A stretch of 5,370 nucleotides of DNA, from positions 1 through 5,370 of the forward strand of contig JAFGDF010000126.1 in NCBI GenBank assembly GCA_016932235.1. The letters are read 5' to 3'. Source of the DNA: Deltaproteobacteria bacterium (GTDB taxonomy: Bacteria > Desulfobacterota > DSM-4660 > Desulfatiglandales > HGW-15). The notes below the pieces were generated by a model, which worked only from the letters and a program-made list of their open reading frames with translations, was not told the DNA's origin and searched no databases. Shown piece by piece: positions 1-5,370 of the stretch. Each line of letters opens with the position of its first letter. The first letter of the stretch is position 1. A program made the position numbers and the translations under genes.

Positions 1-1528
1 AAAGGGGGACCGCCCGCCGGATTTAAATGAAATTTCTACTGGAATCGAGGCACTATCGCGGGCGATCGGAGTAACTCCGGGATGCCTGCACCCCGCAACC
101 TCTACCCCCGGGCAACTGGTATTAAGGTATACCAATGGAGTTGCGGTCAGGGGACAAAGAAAATCAGCTATCACCCAACGTCTCTTACCTATTGATCGTG
201 TTTCAGTTGAGTGTTGCGAAACCCCCGTGGTGAGTGAAGCCATCCTCAATGCGATTCAGGAGGCGGACCTTATCCTTTTTGCGCCGGGCAGTCTTTACAC
301 CAGTATCATGCCGATCCTGCAATTAAGCACTATTGTGCGGGGAATCCGTGAGAATAAAAAGGCCCTGAAAATTCTAGGGGCCAATTTCTGGGTTCAGGAG
401 GGAGAGACCGACATATCGCGGCGCAGATTGAATCGCGGGCTTTATGTATCTGAGCTGGTGGAGGCTTATGATCGTAATGTTGCGGGCGGATCTGATGGTT
501 TATTTGATGTCGTGCTGAGCGCAAACCTGGAACATATCCCGGGTGATGTGATACGCAACTATGCCTTGGAAGGCAAAAGCCCTATCTATCTTGACCGTTA
601 TCGTGTGGAAAACCTGGGGATACTGCCTGTGGAGGCTACGGTATATTCTTTAGAAAGGTTGAGGGTCGCAGGAGTCATCCATCATGATCCTCAAAAATTC
701 ACCCTGGCAATGAGAGCTCTTCTGGTTGCGCACCAACGGTTAAATTTGAAGAGTGAACGCATGTCACTGCGATCTATTCACCCTCGATCCATAGAGAATA
801 ATCGCACAGATTCAATCCTGCTGTGTTCTTACCATGCGGAAGCAGGTGCCCTGCTTTCAGAAAAAAGTTTCAGGCCGAAGAGTCTTTATATCACCATGCG
901 GGATATGGTCTGGGAAAACCCCGACATCCGTATCGAGCACCTGAACTTCTTTCGCGGAGCCAGGATCATCCCCACGGCCATGTGGACCAGGAGCAAGGAA
1001 TGGGATAGCGTGCTGGGATACTATGACCCCAAGGATGGTATATTGAAAATACACGAGCAGGTGTGCAAGGATCAGGAGCTTCTCCGTGATAACCTGCTCA
1101 CAGCACTGGGCGAGTCGCTCCTTGGGCGATACCTGGAAAGCAGCCATTGGGTAAATTTGGACGCCGGGCACTGGGGAGGGAGGCGTTATGAGATCCGGCT
1201 TCGCCCGATACATGAGCGTGCATGTTTTCTTGATGATGAGGCATTGCGGATATACCTGGGATTGTCCCGCATGATGCAGAGCCCCCATGACCCCGACACC
1301 TTTGGAATCACCCTGAATAACGAAGAAGGATTTCTTCCTCCGGGGCTGCTTTTCGGCCTGTTATACGCATGGTATCTTAACAACGCCTATGGTGAGATCA
1401 TGGAATATGAAATGTCCTTGCTTCGCTTGTCTCCGAATAAACTTATCCCCTGTCAACTTAAGGAACATACACGCAAGCAGTCATTGATAAAATTTTTTCG
1501 CAACAAGGTTTTTCTTCATTTGGACTAA
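1..1528 (+). CDS. yvcK: YvcK/CofD-like protein with long C-terminal extension (5' partial)
   Basis: The frame is open from the window edge (first full codon at base 2) to TAA at 1526-1528, giving 508 visible residues. A GTG at 227 falls inside the conserved domain, so the true start lies upstream of the window. YvcK proteins bind UDP-sugars and affect carbon flux, cell shape and peptidoglycan synthesis. Seen: ADLILFAPGSLYTS (about 88-101) matches the family hallmark 'ADLIVLGPGSLYTSI'. The stretches HPATSTPGQLVL, QEGET and VIHHDPQK (about 225-232) also fit in family order. The N-terminal GGGTG and DDGGS motifs would lie off-window. Ordinary YvcK is about 310-340 residues and ends near visible residue 245. 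Here about 260 further residues of unrecognised sequence follow, so the whole protein probably exceeds 600. The gene precedes rapZ by 169 bases. Family assignment is firm; strict YvcK function rather than another CofD-like role is inferred. Confidence 0.85.
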   Translation, partial: KGDRPPDLNEISTGIEALSRAIGVTPGCLHPATSTPGQLVLRYTNGVAVRGQRKSAITQRLLPIDRVSVECCETPVVSEAILNAIQEADLILFAPGSLYTSIMPILQLSTIVRGIRENKKALKILGANFWVQEGETDISRRRLNRGLYVSELVEAYDRNVAGGSDGLFDVVLSANLEHIPGDVIRNYALEGKSPIYLDRYRVENLGILPVEATVYSLERLRVAGVIHHDPQKFTLAMRALLVAHQRLNLKSERMSLRSIHPRSIENNRTDSILLCSYHAEAGALLSEKSFRPKSLYITMRDMVWENPDIRIEHLNFFRGARIIPTAMWTRSKEWDSVLGYYDPKDGILKIHEQVCKDQELLRDNLLTALGESLLGRYLESSHWVNLDAGHWGGRRYEIRLRPIHERACFLDDEALRIYLGLSRMMQSPHDPDTFGITLNNEEGFLPPGLLFGLLYAWYLNNAYGEIMEYEMSLLRLSPNKLIPCQLKEHTRKQSLIKFFRNKVFLHLD

Positions 1529-1536
1529 TGAGACTG

Positions 1537-1566
1537 TTTAATGTGGTATGGATAACCTGATATAAA
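1537..1566 (+). promoter_or_regulatory. possible promoter for rapZ
   Basis: TATAAA at 1561-1566 (inside TATAAAAT) is a good -10 candidate. A weak -35 candidate, TTTAAT (1537-1542), lies 18 bases upstream. Transcription would start near 1573 and give a leader of about 125 bases before the rapZ start. The gap to the preceding gene makes a separate promoter reasonable, but the -35 is poor and readthrough from the upstream gene is equally possible. Confidence 0.3.
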
Positions 1567-1697
1567 ATGTGAAAGCATGAACCTCATTCGCTTCGCTCAC
1601 AGCCGGAATATGGGATTTTTGTATTGGGATTTTAAGTATAACCTGCCCGTGCAATAGGGGAAATAGAAGCGAATCAGATACCGGAGGATAGAAAAGA

Positions 1698-2663
1698 GTG
1701 AAGAGCATACGAGTGATTCTCATCAGCGGTCTTTCCGGGTCCGGCAAAACTACTGCCATTAAAACCCTGGAAGATATTGGCTTTTATTGTGTCGATAACC
1801 TTCCCATTCTTCTCCTTCCTAAATTCCTGGAACTTTGTGAGCAATCAGAGGGAAAGATATCCAAGATAGCGGTAGTGAAGGATATACGGGGAGATGTATC
1901 TTACCCTGTTTCCCAAAAGATTCCAAAAACTGTCAGTGACGGGATTGACACAATCGCGGAAGAGAGCCCTGCGGGGGAGATGGATTTTCTCAGGGATTCG
2001 ATAAGGATTATTCGGGATTTAAAGGCGGAGGGTTATCAGATTGAAATTCTTTTTTTGGAGTCTTCGGACCAGATTTTAATGAGGCGCTTCAGCGAGACCC
2101 GCCGTCAGCATCCCTTGGCGGTGGGTGGATCTATCCGTGACGGACTCCAGTTGGAAAGAAAAAGGCTTCAGACAATCAGGGATATGGCCAACCAGGTGAT
2201 TGATACCTCAGCATTGAGCGTCCATGAACTTAAAGAAAAAGTCCGGCAGTATGCCCTTGAGGGGAAAAATTACAACCAGATGACGGTTACGCTCCTTTCT
2301 TTTGGATATAGCTTTGGGATTCCATCTGAATCGGATATTCTCATGGATGTCCGTTTTTTACCCAACCCGTATTTTATTGAAGAGCTGAGACAATTCAAGG
2401 GGGATCATCCAAAGATATCGGAATATGTTCTGCAATGGGATGAGACAAAAGAATTTCTGAGACACATTGAAAATCTGATTCGATTTCTTCTCCCGCTCTA
2501 CCAAAGGGAGATGAAGACACATCTGACTATTGCCGTGGGTTGTACGGGCGGAAGACATCGGTCTGTTGTCATTGTCATACAATTGGCGGAACTGCTGCGG
2601 GACGAGTTGTCTGATATGGGTATATTCCTGTCAGTGCAACATCGCGATGTGGAGAAAGTATAA
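1698..2663 (+). CDS. rapZ: RapZ/YvcJ-type nucleotide-binding protein
   Basis: A cytoplasmic P-loop protein of 321 residues. In E. coli, RapZ binds glucosamine-6-phosphate and the small RNAs GlmY/GlmZ to control GlmS; in Bacillus, YvcJ hydrolyses GTP. Seen: Walker A GLSGSGKT at 11-18, the family signature GFYCVDNLP at 28-36, a Walker B-like segment ending DIR at 62-64, RRFSETRRQHPL in the middle, and a C-terminal domain with SFGYSFGIP, DVRFLPNPYF, GCTGGRHRS (281-289) and a final QHRDVEK. The start is GTG 1698: GGAGG at 1683-1687 lies 10 bases upstream, and an in-frame TAG at 1689-1691 excludes an earlier start. Length exceeds the usual 280-290 residues, mainly through an insert near 67-94. It follows a yvcK homologue, which supports a role in amino-sugar or envelope control. 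Whether it binds small RNA here is unknown. Confidence 0.95.
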   Translation: MKSIRVILISGLSGSGKTTAIKTLEDIGFYCVDNLPILLLPKFLELCEQSEGKISKIAVVKDIRGDVSYPVSQKIPKTVSDGIDTIAEESPAGEMDFLRDSIRIIRDLKAEGYQIEILFLESSDQILMRRFSETRRQHPLAVGGSIRDGLQLERKRLQTIRDMANQVIDTSALSVHELKEKVRQYALEGKNYNQMTVTLLSFGYSFGIPSESDILMDVRFLPNPYFIEELRQFKGDHPKISEYVLQWDETKEFLRHIENLIRFLLPLYQREMKTHLTIAVGCTGGRHRSVVIVIQLAELLRDELSDMGIFLSVQHRDVEKV

Positions 2664-2815
2664 TGGATATATTATCGACAAAATCATAGTACCCTCGATT
2701 TTGGTAGTACTTCCATCTGCTGGGCGTGGCCCTGGTTTCAGTCAAACCAACATTGACCAAAGCAACATCAAATGTCCGGAACAAATATAAGGCACCTGTT
2801 ACAGATTTTTTCTCA

Positions 2816-2844
2816 TTGATTTCTGCGGTATTCCGTACTATAAA
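2816..2844 (+). promoter_or_regulatory. promoter of tRNA-Leu
   Basis: TTGATT (2816-2821) and TATAAA (2839-2844) are separated by exactly 17 bases, close to the sigma-70 consensus. The predicted transcription start near 2851 lies only a few bases before the mature tRNA 5' end at 2854, so the primary transcript would have an almost absent leader. Confidence 0.65.
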
Positions 2845-2853
2845 ATCCTTGGC

Positions 2854-2938
2854 GCGAGAGTGGCGGAACTGGTAGACGCGCTGGATTTAGGATCCAGTGC
2901 CGAAAGGTGTAGGGGTTCGAGTCCCCTCTCTCGCACCA
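2854..2938 (+). tRNA. tRNA-Leu (anticodon UAG)
   Basis: An 85-base class II tRNA that reads CUN leucine codons. The acceptor stem pairs GCGAGAG (2854-2860) with CTCTCGC (2928-2934); A2935 is the discriminator base and CCA is encoded at 2936-2938. The D arm contains GCG...GGTAGAC...GCG. The anticodon stem CTGGA/TCCAG (2881-2885/2893-2897) encloses TTTAGGA with anticodon TAG at 2888-2890. A long variable arm (about 2898-2910, hairpin GCC-GAAA-GGT) is typical of leucine tRNA. The T arm is AGGGG-TTCGAGT-CCCCT (2911-2927). It has its own promoter just upstream. A run of eight T (2970-2977) follows, but without a clear hairpin before it. Confidence 0.98.
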
Positions 2939-3010
2939 AAAAATCCCCAACCTGAATTCCAATTTATACTTTTTTTTGACGGCTAATTACAAAATCTCGT
3001 AAGACGTCAA

Positions 3011-3026
3011 TCCCTCAAAGGAGGGA
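3011..3026 (+). promoter_or_regulatory. hairpin covering a strong Shine-Dalgarno sequence
   Basis: TCCCTC (3011-3016) pairs perfectly with GAGGGA (3021-3026) around a 4-base loop. The 3' arm contains GGAGGG (3020-3025), the strongest ribosome-binding-like sequence near the following gene. It is 7 bases from ATG 3033, the start of a 10-codon frame, and 20 bases from the main start at 3046. The pairing is directly visible; a regulatory role is inferred. Confidence 0.4.
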
Positions 3027-3032
3027 GCGAAG

Positions 3033-3065
3033 ATGGAGATATCTGATGCTAAAGAGTTATATTAG
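3033..3065 (+). CDS. possible 10-codon leader peptide overlapping the BamE-like gene
   Basis: ATG 3033 begins MEISDAKELY and stops at TAG 3063-3065. A full GGAGG Shine-Dalgarno (3020-3024) lies at a near-optimal distance. The frame differs from that of the main gene and overlaps its first 20 bases. Such an arrangement could couple or attenuate translation of the main gene, whose own GGAG (3035-3038) lies inside this small frame. The peptide itself resembles nothing I recognise, and it may simply be an accident of the start region. Confidence 0.3.
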   Translation: MEISDAKELY

Positions 3066-3444
3066 AAAAAAAACCTTATTTGCCGGTTTCCTTGTTATTA
3101 TTATCTTTTTTTGCATTCCGGTCGCTGCTGAACAAAAAGACGAGATTATTGTGCTAAAACAAAAAATCAGCGAATTGGAGAGACGTATTAATGACCTTGA
3201 AAATCTCCTGAAGATATTTCAGGAGCCTGGAAAGATACAGCCCGGGACGGAATCAGGCTGGCAAAATAAAAAAAACTGGAGAAAACTCGAAACCGGGATG
3301 ACCCAGAGTGAAGTTGAGGCCATCCTCGGTGAACCGATTAAAACGATCAAAGGTGTCAGGACATTCTGGTATTATCCAAATATTTATTGCGGCTATGTAT
3401 CTTTTGATGAGGAGGGACGGCTGATCAGGTGGAACGAGCCATGA
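3046..3444 (+). CDS. exported protein with coiled coil and BamE/SmpA-like domain
   Basis: A protein of 132 residues, probably periplasmic. Seen: a signal peptide with positive start (K3, R7, K8, K9), a hydrophobic core at 11-24, and likely cleavage after V26-A27-A28. C23 is not in a proper lipobox, so it is not an obvious lipoprotein. Residues 34-58 (LKQKISELERRINDLENLL) form a heptad-type coiled coil. A polar linker leads to a SmpA/OmlA (BamE) type domain at about 78-132: W-R-K-L-x-x-G-M-T-Q-S-E-V-E-A-I-L-G-E-P, then a strand pair ending YVSFDEEGRLIRW. Such domains occur in BamE of the outer-membrane assembly machine and in many unrelated secreted proteins, so genuine BamE function should not be assumed. 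The start is ATG 3046, with GGAG at 3035-3038 seven bases upstream; no other ATG, GTG or TTG exists in frame back to the stop at 2977. Confidence 0.85.
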   Translation: MLKSYIRKKTLFAGFLVIIIFFCIPVAAEQKDEIIVLKQKISELERRINDLENLLKIFQEPGKIQPGTESGWQNKKNWRKLETGMTQSEVEAILGEPIKTIKGVRTFWYYPNIYCGYVSFDEEGRLIRWNEP

Positions 3445-3499
3445 TCATCCTTATTAAAAAGCATCTTCACGATAAATGATATTGTTTTATCAACATCAT

Positions 3500-3516
3500 G
3501 GCCTTATTTTAAGGCC
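3500..3516. other. perfect hairpin between the BamE-like gene and moxR
   Basis: GGCCTTA (3500-3506) and TAAGGCC (3510-3516) form a 7-base-pair stem with a 3-base TTT loop, in the 144-base gap after the BamE-like gene. No T run follows on either strand, so it is not a standard intrinsic terminator. It may mark transcript-end processing or be chance. Confidence 0.35.
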
Positions 3517-3591
3517 CCTGCCCTTTAGGTTCACGCTGCCCATCAGATATCATGGATCCAATAACCATTTCTTTCCATATTCGGAGTAATG

Positions 3592-4530
3592 ATGGATTAT
3601 ATTTTATTGAAAAATATCGCTGAAAACATCTCAAAAGTAATTGTGGGTAAAAAAGATTCGATTGAATTAATGCTCGTCGCCCTTCTTGGGCAAGGCCATG
3701 TCCTGCTGGAGGACGTGCCCGGGGTCGGAAAGACAATACTTGCAAAATCCCTGGCCAGAAGCATGGGTGGAGCCTTCAAGCGAGTTCAGTTCACTCCTGA
3801 TCTTTTGCCTGCGGATATCACTGGTTTTAATGTCTACAATCAGATGAAAGGGCAATTCCAGTTTCAGGCCGGTCCTGTAATGACAAACGTCTTGCTGGCT
3901 GATGAAATAAACCGGACTATTCCGCGAACCCAATCCAGCTTATTGGAGAGCATGGAGGAGCGTCAGGTAACGGTGGATTCCCAAACCTTCCACCTCCCCA
4001 GCCCTTTCTTTGTCATGGCCACCCAGAATCCTATTGAGCTGGAAGGAACATTCCCATTGCCCGAGGCACAATTGGACAGATTTCTTCTGAAAATCCGCCT
4101 GGGATACCCCGATAAATCTGAAGAGATAGCAATCCTTGATCGCTTTCAAAAAGGAGACCCTTTCAACAATCTGGAAGCCGTTACGACCCCTGAAGAGATT
4201 ACGGGATTACAATCAGCCCGAAAAAAAATTCGTATTTCTTATCCCATAAAGGAATATATCACAGAGATTGTGGCTGCAACTCGTGAACACAGATCTCTCA
4301 GCTACGGATCAAGCCCCAGAGGTGCTATCGGGCTCATGAGGGCATCTCAAGCCCTGGCCATGCTGAGGGAGAGAGATTATATACTCCCGGATGACATAAA
4401 ACATCTCGCAATTCCTGTGCTTGCACATCGTTTGATTGTAAAGGGCGAGGATCGTGTTAAAGGTGTGATTGCCGATGATATTCTCAATGAAATACTCGGC
4501 CGAATCAAGATTCCTATGGGCAGCCAGTAA
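3592..4530 (+). CDS. MoxR-family AAA+ ATPase
   Basis: A cytoplasmic AAA+ ATPase of 312 residues, usual for MoxR proteins, which act as chaperone-like ATPases with DUF58 and von Willebrand A-domain partners, often in envelope or stress functions. Seen: Walker A DVPGVGKT at 41-48, QFTPDLLPADITG at 66-78, Walker B VLLADE at 100-105 followed by INR, LLESMEERQVT at 117-127, sensor 1 ATQNP at 143-147, EGTFPLPEAQLDRF after it, and sensor 2 SPRGA with Arg243, followed by the C-terminal lid helices. All catalytic motifs are intact. Two ATGs compete: 3589 is only 2 bases after GGAG (3583-3586), 3592 is 5 bases after it, so 3592 is preferred; the difference is one Met. The next gene encodes a DUF58 protein, the classical partner, but 235 bases away rather than adjoining. 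The substrate is unknown. Confidence 0.95.
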   Translation: MDYILLKNIAENISKVIVGKKDSIELMLVALLGQGHVLLEDVPGVGKTILAKSLARSMGGAFKRVQFTPDLLPADITGFNVYNQMKGQFQFQAGPVMTNVLLADEINRTIPRTQSSLLESMEERQVTVDSQTFHLPSPFFVMATQNPIELEGTFPLPEAQLDRFLLKIRLGYPDKSEEIAILDRFQKGDPFNNLEAVTTPEEITGLQSARKKIRISYPIKEYITEIVAATREHRSLSYGSSPRGAIGLMRASQALAMLRERDYILPDDIKHLAIPVLAHRLIVKGEDRVKGVIADDILNEILGRIKIPMGSQ

Positions 4531-4565
4531 ATCATGATCTTCATATTGACAGTCTCATAATTGAA

Positions 4566-4594
4566 TTGACATCATGGTTGCCTAAGAGTCTATT
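4566..4594 (+). promoter_or_regulatory. possible promoter in the moxR-DUF58 gap
   Basis: A perfect TTGACA (4566-4571) is followed after 17 bases by TCTATT (4589-4594), a partial -10 match. A second TTGACA sits exactly 20 bases upstream (4546-4551). Transcription would begin near 4601, at the edge of the REP-like element, and could supply the DUF58 gene separately from moxR. The weak -10 keeps confidence low. Confidence 0.3.
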
Positions 4595-4599
4595 TTTTT

Positions 4600-4678
4600 C
4601 TGGACCCCGGCCTTCGCCGGGGTGACGGATTGGGAGTAAATGAATTTCGTCATTCCGGGCTTGACCCGGAATGCAGGG
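4600..4678. repeat. REP-like inverted pair of palindromes
   Basis: Two hairpins in opposite orientation. The first has stem ACCCCGGC/GCCGGGGT (4604-4611/4616-4623) with loop CTTC. The second has stem ATTCCGGG/CCCGGAAT (4652-4659/4665-4672) with loop CTTGA. The first unit, 4600-4627 (CTGGACCCC...GGGGTGACG), resembles the reverse complement of 4648-4676 (CTGCATTCC...GGAATGACG), so the two are diverged copies facing each other with about 20 bases between. This type of repeat is spread between genes in many proteobacterial genomes. No T run follows either hairpin on the + strand. Confidence 0.8.
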
Positions 4679-4765
4679 ACTTTATGTTTATTCTATTTTG
4701 AGACCCTTAATAAGTGGAGACATACACCTTTGAATATTATCAATCTTTTACCTCCCGGTTAAGAC

Positions 4766-5370
4766 ATGGAGAATTTTACTGAAAAAATACCCCCCATCTT
4801 CACTGCCCCGCCGATACAGTTTTTTGTAGCGATATTTCTATTTATTGCATTGCTTAATGATCAGAGAGAGCTGACCATACTGTCCCTGATTATCATGGCC
4901 GTCTATTGGGGGACGGTAATATGGAGCAAGGCGGCCGGGACCGGGCTGGAGTCAAATTCAAAGGTCGACAGGGATAGAGTCTTTCCCGATGAATTTTTCA
5001 GCCTTGATTTTAACTTTGTTAACAACAAACTCCTTCCCGTCCTTGTATATATCAACATTCCATTAAGCCGGTCCCTCTACCTGCAGGAAAATCAGGGACC
5101 TCCCTTAAAAGAGAGCAGGTTACTGTGGTACCAGAAGGCCTCCTTTTTATGGAAAATAGCCGCAAAAAAAAGAGGTTATTACCGGATCGGGCACTCAGAT
5201 ATCAAAGTAGGTGATCTTTTCAGCTTCTGTTTGCGGGATTTACGTATAGGTGATGGAATCCAGATTATTGTATATCCGAGGCTGGTGACCTTAAAATCTT
5301 TTCCCCTTCCTAAAAGGGAATTCTTTGGTATTCCGGGAGGAAAAAGCCCGGTGGAAGACCCGGCATATTT
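4766..5370 (+). CDS. DUF58 family membrane protein (3' partial)
   Basis: The first 201 residues of a DUF58 protein; the frame is open to the window end. Seen: two hydrophobic membrane segments (about 17-30 and 35-53), then a soluble beta-rich part. That part has the family pattern KKRGYYRIG (134-142), VGDLFSF, a strand with IIVYPRLVTL, and SPVEDPAYF at the window edge, where the family motif continues into 'G.R.Y..GD..R.I.W' outside the window. DUF58 proteins sit next to MoxR ATPases in a conserved cluster, often followed by transglutaminase-like and VWA proteins; their biochemical role is poorly known. ATG 4766 is the first start after an in-frame TAA (4760-4762), and the next ATG would remove the membrane segments. 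No good Shine-Dalgarno precedes it, which suggests weak initiation. An A8 run at 5164-5171 lies in the RG region. Confidence 0.9.
   Translation, partial: MENFTEKIPPIFTAPPIQFFVAIFLFIALLNDQRELTILSLIIMAVYWGTVIWSKAAGTGLESNSKVDRDRVFPDEFFSLDFNFVNNKLLPVLVYINIPLSRSLYLQENQGPPLKESRLLWYQKASFLWKIAAKKRGYYRIGHSDIKVGDLFSFCLRDLRIGDGIQIIVYPRLVTLKSFPLPKREFFGIPGGKSPVEDPAY

Noticed and set aside
857..1288. 143-codon open frame on the - strand
   Set aside because: It lies wholly antisense to the conserved and extended part of the YvcK gene, has no recognisable motif, and reads as a shadow of the + strand codons.
1577..1657. 26-codon + strand frame (MNLIRFAHSRNMGFLYW...) in the gap before rapZ
   Set aside because: There is no ribosome-binding site at a usable distance and no recognisable similarity; the bases are better explained as leader.
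2530..2790. 86-codon + strand frame overlapping the rapZ end
   Set aside because: Half of it overlaps the conserved C-terminal RapZ motifs in another frame, and the rest is low-quality intergenic sequence.
2797..2812. CTG-TTA-CAG followed by a T run as a rapZ terminator
   Set aside because: The stem is only three base pairs, too weak for an intrinsic terminator.
2961..2977. T8 run after the tRNA as a terminator
   Set aside because: No stable hairpin directly precedes it, so the run alone is not sufficient evidence.
5162..5173. A8 run in the DUF58 gene as a programmed frameshift site
   Set aside because: The normal frame continues with conserved DUF58 sequence on both sides, and no stimulatory structure is evident.

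Overview
The window (5370 bases, moderate G+C) looks like chromosomal DNA of a Gram-negative bacterium, most probably a deltaproteobacterium (Desulfobacterota) or a close relative. The reasons are a RapZ protein of proteobacterial type, a secreted BamE/SmpA-like protein, a MoxR plus DUF58 gene pair, and a paired REP-like palindrome of the 'GTCATTCCGGG...' kind that is common between genes in such genomes. The lineage is an inference from these traits, not a database result. All genes are on the + strand. No gene-free stretch exceeds 300 bases.

Left part (1-2663). The window opens inside a YvcK/CofD-like gene whose 5' end lies outside it. Its conserved UDP-sugar-binding-type core is followed by about 260 residues that ordinary YvcK proteins lack. 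After a 169-base gap with a possible promoter and a foldable leader comes rapZ (yvcJ), a P-loop protein about 30 residues longer than usual. YvcK and RapZ are both linked to amino-sugar and cell-envelope precursor control: YvcK binds UDP-sugars, and RapZ senses glucosamine-6-phosphate in enterobacteria. They are neighbours in Firmicutes too, but here yvcK comes first and no PTS or hprK gene is visible.

Middle (2664-3588). A 190-base intergenic stretch ends in a good sigma-70-type promoter that drives a tRNA-Leu(UAG) with an encoded CCA. It is followed by a small exported protein gene with a signal peptide, a short coiled coil and a BamE/SmpA-type C-terminal domain. The start of that gene is overlapped by a possible 10-codon leader peptide whose strong ribosome-binding site sits in a hairpin.

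Right part (3589-5370). A MoxR-family AAA+ ATPase gene is followed by a DUF58 membrane-protein gene cut by the window end. This is the usual start of a MoxR/DUF58/VWA/transglutaminase-type cluster. Unusually, 235 bases separate the two genes, and they hold a REP-like inverted pair and a possible internal promoter.

No complete new system is evident. The most unusual items are the long C-terminal extension of the YvcK homologue, the possible leader peptide before the BamE-like gene, and the palindromic element inside the moxR-DUF58 pair.
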